A stretch of DNA of 13,213 nucleotides from Bacillota bacterium (GTDB lineage Bacteria > Bacillota > Clostridia > Peptostreptococcales > Anaerovoracaceae): contig JAQSXD010000048.1 of the NCBI GenBank assembly GCA_029266295.1, forward strand, positions 1-13,213, read 5' to 3'. The translations under genes and the position numbers were made by a program. Under the pieces are notes generated by a model. The model had not been told where the DNA came from. It made no database searches and saw only the letters and a program-made list of their open reading frames with translations. This document shows, piece by piece, positions 7,802-13,213 of this stretch (position 1 is the stretch's first letter; each line of letters starts with the position of its first letter).

Positions 7802-8255
7802 TTTTAACGAAAAATATTGTACCGGCTGCGCAACCTGTCAGATTGCCTGCAAGGACAAAAACAATTTAAAGTCCGGAGAGTTCTTTCGAAAAGTGACCGA
7901 ATATGAGGGAGGAAGTTACGGGACAGCAGGAGAAGTTATCCTTCCCGATGTGTATGCCTACTGGAGATCTGACACCTGCAAGCACTGCCATGATCCCCAT
8001 TGTCTAGAAGTATGTCCTTCTGGAGCCATAACAAAAAATCCCGAGAACGGGATTGTTTTGATTCATCATGAAACGTGCACCGGATGCAGGAAATGTGAGC
8101 GATCCTGCCCGCATCATGCCATTGCGTTTCTCTCGGAACTCCGAAAGGCTGCAAAATGCGATTTCTGCAGGGATCTGCTGGCAAAGGATCAAGAACCGGC
8201 CTGTGTATCCGCCTGCCCCATGCGGGTGCTGAAGGTTCAGAAGGAGCTGCGGTAA
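7779..8255 (+). CDS. DmsB-like four-cluster [4Fe-4S] ferredoxin subunit
   Basis: 158 residues with 16 cysteines in four complete cluster motifs: CTGCATCQIAC near the N-terminus, CKHCHDPHCLEVC, CTGCRKCERSC, and CDFC with CVSAC near the C-terminus. The order matches DmsB-type electron-transfer subunits, which pass electrons to the molybdenum subunit. E. coli DmsB is about 205 residues; this protein stops soon after the last cluster and lacks the roughly 40-45 residue tail. No DmsC membrane anchor follows; the next gene is on the opposite strand, its stop codon 1 nt away. It probably forms a soluble AB complex with the upstream enzyme, fed by a cytoplasmic donor that cannot be identified here. 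Confidence 0.88.
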   Translation: MSIQLNFDFNEKYCTGCATCQIACKDKNNLKSGEFFRKVTEYEGGSYGTAGEVILPDVYAYWRSDTCKHCHDPHCLEVCPSGAITKNPENGIVLIHHETCTGCRKCERSCPHHAIAFLSELRKAAKCDFCRDLLAKDQEPACVSACPMRVLKVQKELR

Positions 8256-8256
8256 T

Positions 8257-8820
8257 TCAGCCTCTATGATCCGTATGATAGGGGCATTCTGCAATGTGAT
8301 CATCCACAAGGCCAACTGCCTGCAGAAAAGAATAGACGATCACAGGGCCAACAAATTGAAAACCCCTTTTTTTCATATCTTTGCTGACTTGCTCTGATAA
8401 GGGCGACTGCGCCGGCATTTGCCCTTCGCTGTCCCAGCGGTTAATCACAGGTTTTCCGTCCACATAGCTCCATAAAAAAGCAGCAAAGCTTCCGAATTCC
8501 TTTTGGACCTTTTGAAAAGCAAGGGCATTGTTTCTAACCGCCCTGATTTTCATACGGTTTTTTATAATTTGGAAGTTATCTTTGATTTGATCCAATTCTT
8601 CATCGGTTAAATTGGCACAGTATTCAACATCAAAATTGCGGAAAGCGCTTTGGTATTCTTCCCTTTTATTGATGATGGTGCTCCAGGACAGCCCGGCCTG
8701 AGCCCCTTCCAAATTCAGCATTTCAAAGATGTATCCATCATCATGACTCGGCTTGCACCATTCCCTGTCATGATATTGTTTCATTAATTCATTGTTTCCC
8801 GGCCATGAGCATTCGCGCAT
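8257..8820 (-). CDS. tag: DNA-3-methyladenine glycosylase I
   Basis: 187 residues, the normal length of Tag. It removes 3-methyladenine from alkylated DNA in base excision repair. The family marks are all seen: zinc ligands Cys4, His17 (YHDREW) and the C-terminal His/Cys pair in DDHIAECPY; the catalytic/recognition segment LEGAQAGLSW with the conserved Glu; and MKKRGFQFVGPVIVYSFLQAVGLV, which matches E. coli Tag closely. The start ATG at 8820 has GGAGG 7-8 nt upstream. It has its own promoter within the block at 8844-8884, shared in sequence with the MBL gene upstream. Confidence 0.95.
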   Translation of the reverse strand: MRECSWPGNNELMKQYHDREWCKPSHDDGYIFEMLNLEGAQAGLSWSTIINKREEYQSAFRNFDVEYCANLTDEELDQIKDNFQIIKNRMKIRAVRNNALAFQKVQKEFGSFAAFLWSYVDGKPVINRWDSEGQMPAQSPLSEQVSKDMKKRGFQFVGPVIVYSFLQAVGLVDDHIAECPYHTDHRG

Positions 8821-8843
8821 AGAACGTCCTCCTATCTTATTCT

Positions 8844-8884
8844 TATCGATTCAGTATACCATACAAATATGACAGCAGTCTGTC
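8844..8884 (-). promoter_or_regulatory. tag promoter with GACAG-N4-CTGTC operator (copy 1 of a 41-bp block)
   Basis: Reading the minus strand, the inverted repeat GACAGACTGCTGTC (8871-8884) is followed after 12 nt by an extended -10, TGGTATACT (8853-8861). The -35 position is covered by the inverted repeat and has no good consensus hexamer. The block matches 9741-9781 at 37 of 41 positions, which marks both as copies of one regulatory element. Confidence 0.65.
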
Positions 8885-8947
8885 CTGTTTATTTTCTGCA
8901 CAGGGACCGTGCTTCAATCGATTATCAATTTGGCATTGTTCCTTTGA

Positions 8948-9685
8948 TCATTCCTGTAAATTGCTGCGTTGTTCCTTCGAGCATCCCCGTAGATCCGGTT
9001 CATAAATACCGCCATGGTAACAGATGATTTGTTTTGCTCCGTAAGCCTTGATTTTATCAAGAGAGCGATTTGCTTCCTCAAGATCTAAAGTGAATTGGGG
9101 ATTTGCAATGACCAGTTCGCCATTCTCAAGGGCTGCAGCGTCGCCTGTGATCAAGACCTCTTTTTTGTTCACAAAGAGAGCAATATGTCCCGGGGTATGA
9201 CCCGGTGTTCCGATCACCGTACATCCTCCGCACCATGGTAGAAGATCTCCGTCCTTCACAAGCATGTCTACCGCTGCCGGCTGAACATTTCTAAGGATAT
9301 TGGTAAAAACAATCCCGAACTGTTTCTGATCCTCGGGAAGATGAGGCTGCATTGCCTCCGCCTGTTCCAACCGGAGGGACTTCCTTTGCCCCGAGACATA
9401 AGGCGCCTCTTCTTCACTTGCTGCCACCTTGATTCCGGGAAATTTTTGTTTCAATGCCGCCAAGGCCCCCATGTGATCATGATCCTGATGTGTAATCATC
9501 ACGTGGGTCAAATCTGCGCATCGAAGACCTTTCTTTTCCATGGCACGTTCCATCTCAGGAAGAAATCCTGTATAACCGCAATCGATCAAAACCATAGATT
9601 CAGAATCTTTTAAAACCACCGGATGGATGGCATCCTTACGATCTGCAAATTGAAAGTCAATATCTAAAATAATAATGTCACACAT
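8948..9685 (-). CDS. MBL-fold metallo-hydrolase
   Basis: 245 residues of the metallo-beta-lactamase fold. The first metal motif is THQDHDHMG (65-73). It has His66, Asp70 and His71, but an Asp (68) where the classic HxHxDH has its second His, as in the YflN-like THQDxDH subgroup. Further ligands are His163 (GTPGHTPGH), Asp182 (TGDAA) and His224 (CYHGG). It is probably a two-metal hydrolase of a thioester, lactone or similar substrate; the substrate is unknown. No signal peptide is seen. The start ATG at 9685 follows GGGAGG. It lies upstream of tag on the same strand with a 127-nt gap that contains tag's own promoter. Confidence 0.85.
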   Translation of the reverse strand: MCDIIILDIDFQFADRKDAIHPVVLKDSESMVLIDCGYTGFLPEMERAMEKKGLRCADLTHVMITHQDHDHMGALAALKQKFPGIKVAASEEEAPYVSGQRKSLRLEQAEAMQPHLPEDQKQFGIVFTNILRNVQPAAVDMLVKDGDLLPWCGGCTVIGTPGHTPGHIALFVNKKEVLITGDAAALENGELVIANPQFTLDLEEANRSLDKIKAYGAKQIICYHGGIYEPDLRGCSKEQRSNLQE

Positions 9686-9740
9686 TGTGATCCTCCCAAC
9701 ATCATTCTGGACTAGCCCGTTATTCTTCTCGTCTTTTTCA

Positions 9741-9781
9741 TATCAATTTAGTATACCATAAAAATAGGACAGCAGTCTGTC
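9741..9781 (-). promoter_or_regulatory. MBL gene promoter with GACAG-N4-CTGTC operator (copy 2 of a 41-bp block)
   Basis: The organisation is the same as in front of tag: inverted repeat at 9768-9781, 12 nt, then extended -10 TGGTATACT (9750-9758 on the minus strand). A TTGACA overlaps the outer edge (9778-9783), but its 22-nt spacing is too long for a normal -35, so activity probably rests on the extended -10 and the operator. Confidence 0.65.
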
Positions 9782-9798
9782 AAATCGATTGATCGCCA

Positions 9799-9827
9799 TT
9801 GACAGAATCCATTTAGTGTAATAATAA
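9799..9827 (+). promoter_or_regulatory. tetR-acyltransferase promoter
   Basis: Perfect TTGACA (9799-9804), a 17-nt spacer and TAATAA (9822-9827). The transcription start would be near 9834, inside the paired palindromes that follow. Confidence 0.65.
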
Positions 9828-9828
9828 T

Positions 9829-9853
9829 AAACATATGTTTTAAACGATTGTTT
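9829..9853. promoter_or_regulatory. Tandem AAAC-N4-GTTT palindromes, probable TetR operator
   Basis: AAACATATGTTT (9829-9840) is a perfect 12-bp palindrome. AAACGATTGTTT (9842-9853) has the same arms. The centres are 13 bp apart, and the pair sits just downstream of the -10. This spacing and position fit two TetR dimers repressing their own promoter. Confidence 0.6.
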
Positions 9854-9885
9854 TAAAAAGATATGCGGATTAAGGATGTGAGATT

Positions 9886-10443
9886 ATGGAAGAAAATATG
9901 CAGGAAATCATTATGAATGCAACTTTTTTGTTGCTGGAAAAGAAAGATATGAATTCGATATCGGTACGAGAAATTGCAAAACAGGCAAATGTAAATATAG
10001 CTGCGATAAGCTACTATTTTGGGGGGAAATCTGGTTTGTTTTCGATCATGATGGAAAAATATTGGCAGGACATTACATTGCTATGTATGGAAATCATTGA
10101 TAAAGAGATTATGAGTAAGGAGGAGGCTAAGGACTTTTGTCTTCGCTTTATGAAAAAGCAAATGAATTCAACGGGTATCCTTCGCTCTGAGCAGGTAATG
10201 TATCAAAATTATGAGATCGATCTGAAAACAAAAGAAAGAATCGAACTGCAGTTTCAGGCATTTACTCATCTTGTAGGAAAATGTAATCCCAATTGTAATG
10301 ATGAATCGTTAAAAATTAAAGTGATCTCATTACTATCCTCATTGACCCATCCGGCATTTTGGAATGAAATTGCAGAGAAGATGGTTGGGGATAGGGAAAC
10401 ATTTATGCTCGCATATATCACAGAACTTGTTGAGAATTTGTAA
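9886..10443 (+). CDS. TetR/AcrR family transcriptional regulator
   Basis: 185 residues. The N-terminal helix-turn-helix (about 25-47) reads ISVREIAKQANVNIAAISYY, followed by FGGKSGLF, the standard TetR pattern. The C-terminal ligand domain is divergent, so the inducer is unknown. The start ATG has AAGGA 9 nt upstream. It is followed 17 nt later by the acyltransferase gene and is preceded by two tandem palindromes, so autoregulation and control of the acyltransferase are likely. Base composition is clearly AT-richer than in the flanking genes. Confidence 0.9.
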   Translation: MEENMQEIIMNATFLLLEKKDMNSISVREIAKQANVNIAAISYYFGGKSGLFSIMMEKYWQDITLLCMEIIDKEIMSKEEAKDFCLRFMKKQMNSTGILRSEQVMYQNYEIDLKTKERIELQFQAFTHLVGKCNPNCNDESLKIKVISLLSSLTHPAFWNEIAEKMVGDRETFMLAYITELVENL

Positions 10444-10460
10444 TACAAGGAGGTAACGCT

Positions 10461-11519
10461 ATGAGAAAGCACTATATTGATAACATTCGTATTTTCTGTA
10501 TTTTATTATTGATTCCGTACCACACTGCAATGATATTCAATAATTTTGGAGAGAGCTGGTATATCCATAGTCAGAACAATACATTGGCATCTTTATTCAT
10601 CATTGGTGTTTATCCGTGGTGGATGTCGGTATTGTTTGCCTTGGCTGGAATGTCCACAGTGTATGCATTAAAGAAAAGAACGTCTCGTCAATATGTGAAA
10701 GAACGATTTTTAAAATTGCTGATTCCTATGTTGTCGGCAATTGTAATTTTGGTTCCCGTACAGACATATTTGGCAGACAAGTTCTTTCATAACTACCAGG
10801 GAAGCTATTTTGATCATTTTTCCATCTTTTTTTCATTAACTGATTGGAGTGGGTATGATGGTCATTTTACACCGGCGCACACCTGGTTTATTTTATTTCT
10901 GTTTATCATCTCTATGATATCATTGCCGTTGATGAGTTGGTATAACAGGAAGGAAAATAAGCGAAACTCTACTGAGATGAATATGATAAAGATACTGCCC
11001 ATGTTTCTTATTATTTTACTTTGTGTCCCAATCCTTGACATAGGCGGAAAGAGTATCGGCGAATTCACAGCATGTTTTCTTTTGGGATACTTTGTCTTAG
11101 GTAAGGAGGAGGTACAGGACAGATTGGCAAAATATAGGATGCCACTTGGTATCGCATGGTTGTTATTGATTATGATTCGCTGCATTTTATATCAAGCACA
11201 ACTTTCAAGTGGCTTGGTCTGGGATATGGAACAGAGAATGCTAAGCTGGATTGGCATCTTAGCAATCATTGGATTGGGTAAATATCATCTCGAGTTTCAT
11301 AATAGGTTTACAAAATATTTTGTGCCTGCAGCATTTCCATTTTATTTTTTCCATCAAACAATTATAGTCATCATAGGTTACTTCATTGTGCAACAGATTC
11401 ACGGAGTATTCGTGCAATACATCAGTATTGTACTGATCTCATATGCTTTAACCATCTTTATGTATGAAATTTGCAGAAGAATAACAATGACACGTTTTTT
11501 ATTTGGAATCAAACCATAA
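10461..11519 (+). CDS. Acyltransferase_3 family integral membrane protein
   Basis: 352 residues with about ten hydrophobic segments spread over the length. The N-terminus RKHYIDNIRIFCILLLIPYHTAM carries the family's conserved first helix with His21 as the probable catalytic residue. FPFYFFHQTIIVIIGYF near the C-terminus is also typical. These proteins move acyl groups, often acetyl, onto sugars or other envelope molecules; the acceptor here is unknown. AAGGAGG lies 7 nt before the ATG, 17 nt after the tetR stop, so the two form an operon. It is AT-rich like tetR. No clear terminator was found in the 72 nt that follow. Confidence 0.85.
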   Translation: MRKHYIDNIRIFCILLLIPYHTAMIFNNFGESWYIHSQNNTLASLFIIGVYPWWMSVLFALAGMSTVYALKKRTSRQYVKERFLKLLIPMLSAIVILVPVQTYLADKFFHNYQGSYFDHFSIFFSLTDWSGYDGHFTPAHTWFILFLFIISMISLPLMSWYNRKENKRNSTEMNMIKILPMFLIILLCVPILDIGGKSIGEFTACFLLGYFVLGKEEVQDRLAKYRMPLGIAWLLLIMIRCILYQAQLSSGLVWDMEQRMLSWIGILAIIGLGKYHLEFHNRFTKYFVPAAFPFYFFHQTIIVIIGYFIVQQIHGVFVQYISIVLISYALTIFMYEICRRITMTRFLFGIKP

Positions 11520-11575
11520 CATCCTTCCTCTCTGCGAATTGCACATGTCTGATCAGTGAAGCATAGACTGCACTG

Positions 11576-11583
11576 AAAGGAGG
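11576..11583 (+). promoter_or_regulatory. Shine-Dalgarno that sets the amidase start
   Basis: AAAGGAGG, 8 nt before ATG 11592. The GTG at 11583 that would lengthen the frame by three codons overlaps this site and is rejected as the start. Confidence 0.75.
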
Positions 11584-11591
11584 TGCAGCAG

Positions 11592-12089
11592 ATGCGAAAA
11601 AAAGAATATGACCGGGCAAAAGCAGTGGCCTATGCGCATCAATGGGCTTATGGACGTAATCCCAGATACTATGATTTTGAGGAGCTTGGCGGCGATTGTA
11701 CGAACTTTGCTTCCCAATGTCTGTTCGCCGGCTCTGGTGTAATGAATCCCACACCGACCTTTGGCTGGTATTATTACAGCTTAAACAGCCGGGCTCCGGC
11801 GTGGACCGGTGTGGAATTTCTGTATCGATTCCTGGTCAGAAATAAGGGCGTCGGCCCCGTCGCAGTGGAGGTAGACATCTCCGAAGTGGTCCCAGGCGAT
11901 CTGGTCCAGATCTCTTTCAACGGATGGTCTTACGGTCATGACCCTGTAATTGTAGAGGTGGGCGAAGATCCTTCCCCTGCAAATGTACTTGTAGCTGCCC
12001 ATACATATGACGTAGACTATAATCCCATTGAAAATTATGAATATCAGAAATTGCGCTTTCTCCACATTACGCATGTCAACGTATGGTAA
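11592..12089 (+). CDS. Stand-alone putative amidase domain protein (Amidase_6 type)
   Basis: 165 residues consisting almost wholly of the putative amidase domain found in clostridial and bacillar proteins. It has YDRAKAVAYAHQWAYGRNP, then GGDCTNFASQ with Cys36 as probable nucleophile, GWYYYSLNSRAPAWTG, and His116 in YGHDPV as probable general base. This is an NlpC/P60-like papain-fold arrangement, usually linked to peptidoglycan or peptide amide cleavage. There is no signal peptide or membrane anchor, so export would need another route or the target is internal. Only a doubtful promoter lies in the 72 nt upstream, so it may be partly read from the acyltransferase operon. A strong terminator follows. 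Confidence 0.8.
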   Translation: MRKKEYDRAKAVAYAHQWAYGRNPRYYDFEELGGDCTNFASQCLFAGSGVMNPTPTFGWYYYSLNSRAPAWTGVEFLYRFLVRNKGVGPVAVEVDISEVVPGDLVQISFNGWSYGHDPVIVEVGEDPSPANVLVAAHTYDVDYNPIENYEYQKLRFLHITHVNVW

Positions 12090-12099
12090 CCGTTATATA

Positions 12100-12139
12100 A
12101 CACAGCAGCGGGAACAATTGTCCGGCTGCTGTGTTTTTA
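12100..12139 (+). terminator. Intrinsic terminator after the amidase gene
   Basis: ACACAGCAGC (12100-12109) pairs perfectly with GCTGCTGTGT (12125-12134). A run of five T follows (12134-12138). It lies 10 nt after the amidase stop and may also serve the convergent ABC gene, though the T-run is poor on that strand. Confidence 0.88.
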
Positions 12140-12170
12140 TGGCTGCATCCCAAGACTGCAGCGCTGTGTT

Positions 12171-13213
12171 CTATGATACTGCGGCCTCAAACTGGCTGTT
12201 GTAGAGTTCTGCGTAGAAACCGCCCTTTTCAAGAAGTTCCTTATGGTTTCCGCTTTCAATGATATCGCCGTCCTTCATGACCAGAATCAGATCGGCATTT
12301 TTTATGGTAGAAAGTCTATGGGCAATGACGAATGAAGTTCTTCCTTTGGTCAGCTGATCCATTGCTTTTTGAACCATTCGTTCCGTTCTGGTATCAACTG
12401 AACTGGTCGCTTCATCCAGGATGAGCAGCGGCGCGTTCTGTATCATGGCCCGGGCGATAGTGATCAACTGCTTTTGTCCCTCGGACAAGCTCGCTTTGTC
12501 GTTCAGAACGGTATCGTAGCCATCTGGAAGCGTTTTGATAAAGTGATGGAGCCCAACGTTCTTGCAGGCTGCGGCCACTTCCTCTGCTGTAACGCCCTCC
12601 TTGCTGTAAACAATATTTTCCCGAATGGTTCCTTCAAAGAGCCATGTGTCCTGGAGAACCATGCTGAACTGTTCATGGACGTTCGCTCTCGGAACCTGGC
12701 TGATGGGCGTTCCGTCCAGAAGGATTTCACCGGAATCCAGATCATAAAAACGCATCAGGAGATTTACAATGGTCGTTTTGCCCGCACCGGTTGGCCCCAC
12801 GATGGCAACCTTTTCTCCTGCCTTGATTTTGGTGGAAAAATTATGGATAATGGTTTTTTCGGGCACATAGCCGAATTTCACATTTCTAAATTCTACATCA
12901 CCCTGGATGGATTTGAGCCCTTTGCTCTTTTCGATATCGATTCCTTTGCTCTTTTCGATTTCTTCACTCAGTTCCTCTTCGCTCAGGAACTCAAAGACAC
13001 GTTCACCGGCGGCTGCGGTTCTCTGCAGATTGTTCAGTGACTGCGCCACCTGCGACAAAGGCTGGGTAAACAGCCGGATATAGAGCATGAAGGCCACGAT
13101 GACACCAAATGAGATGACGCCCTTTACGGCCAGTACCGCACCCACAACACAGACTGCAACATAACCGAAATTTCCCACAAAGCCCATGAGCGGCATCATC
13201 AACCCAGATAAAA
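12171..13213 (-). CDS. ABC transporter permease/ATP-binding protein, 5' partial
   Basis: The frame stays open to the right edge, so only the last 347 or so residues are visible; the TTG at 13202 is not the real start. The visible part begins in the final membrane helices of a type-1 exporter (LMMPLMGFVGNFGYVAV). It continues through a linker into a full nucleotide-binding domain: Walker A GPTGAGKTT, Q-loop VLQDTWLF, signature LSEGQKQL, Walker B LLILDEATSSVD and H-loop IAHRLSTI. It belongs to the MsbA/MdlB-like multidrug or lipid exporter class. Exporters of this type are often paired with a second half-transporter, which would lie outside the window. The linker contains an 8-residue duplication, IEKSKGID/IEKSKGLK. 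Confidence 0.92.
   Translation of the reverse strand, partial: LSGLMMPLMGFVGNFGYVAVCVVGAVLAVKGVISFGVIVAFMLYIRLFTQPLSQVAQSLNNLQRTAAAGERVFEFLSEEELSEEIEKSKGIDIEKSKGLKSIQGDVEFRNVKFGYVPEKTIIHNFSTKIKAGEKVAIVGPTGAGKTTIVNLLMRFYDLDSGEILLDGTPISQVPRANVHEQFSMVLQDTWLFEGTIRENIVYSKEGVTAEEVAAACKNVGLHHFIKTLPDGYDTVLNDKASLSEGQKQLITIARAMIQNAPLLILDEATSSVDTRTERMVQKAMDQLTKGRTSFVIAHRLSTIKNADLILVMKDGDIIESGNHKELLEKGGFYAELYNSQFEAAVS
12919..12959. repeat. Tandem 24-nt-period duplication in the ABC linker
   Basis: The 17-mer CCTTTGCTCTTTTCGAT occurs at 12919-12935 and again at 12943-12959, a 24-nt period that keeps frame and encodes two IEKSKG units between membrane and ATPase domains. Confidence 0.75.

Noticed and set aside
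8263..8286. Imperfect hairpin just past the dmsB-like/tag junction as a shared terminator
   Set aside because: It is a 7-bp stem with a G-T pair, without a T-run on either strand, and lies within tag coding sequence.
8898..8912. Hairpin GCAC-N7-GTGC between the MBL gene and tag as a terminator
   Set aside because: The stem is only 4 bp with no T-run; not enough for an intrinsic terminator.
9778..9783. TTGACA on the minus strand as the -35 of the MBL promoter
   Set aside because: It is 22 nt from the -10 and is not conserved in the matching tag block, so it is probably chance.
11540..11570. TTGCAC / CATAGA as a promoter for the amidase gene
   Set aside because: Both hexamers match the consensus poorly, so the call would be a guess.
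12474..13040. 188-codon plus-strand frame opposite the ABC transporter
   Set aside because: It is antisense to the ATPase and linker; its sequence only mirrors the ABC coding pattern.

Overview
The window looks like the chromosome of an anaerobic, low-to-medium GC member of the Bacillota, most likely a Clostridia/Eubacteriales species. The reasons are strong AGGAGG-type ribosome sites, a siroheme/Fe-S reductase-like protein, a DMSO-reductase-family molybdoenzyme with a four-cluster ferredoxin partner, and a stand-alone clostridial-type amidase domain. No rRNA, tRNA, CRISPR array, insertion sequence or phage gene is visible. Species cannot be named from the sequence alone.

Layout. (1) 1-3070, plus strand: the 3' part of an alkaline-phosphatase-superfamily phosphohydrolase (its start lies left of the window), then a stand-alone siroheme/[4Fe-4S] reductase-like protein with two extra ferredoxin clusters and its own promoter. 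A long hairpin at 3132-3172 separates these from the convergent MFS gene. (2) 3197-8255: a minus-strand MFS transporter diverges from a plus-strand operon of an AraC-type regulator, a DmsA-like molybdopterin reductase and a DmsB-like ferredoxin. The operon genes overlap by 4 and 23 nt. The reductase has no Tat leader and no DmsC-type membrane anchor follows, so it reads as a soluble, substrate-induced cytoplasmic reductase with a dedicated transporter. This is the best candidate for an undescribed system. (3) 8257-9781, minus strand: DNA-3-methyladenine glycosylase I (tag) and an MBL-fold hydrolase, each behind a nearly identical 41-bp promoter/operator block. (4) 9799-11519, plus strand, visibly AT-richer: a TetR regulator and a membrane acyltransferase, with two tandem AAAC-N4-GTTT palindromes at the promoter. 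(5) 11592-12089, plus strand: a stand-alone amidase-domain protein ending at a strong terminator. (6) 12171 to the right edge, minus strand: the C-terminal part of an ABC exporter, cut by the window.

Several starts were moved inward from the longest open frame because a clear Shine-Dalgarno sequence or promoter lies inside the longer frame: the siroheme protein (2213), MFS (4369), the DmsB-like protein (7779) and the amidase (11592). Family assignments come from motifs and remembered family sequences; no database search was run.
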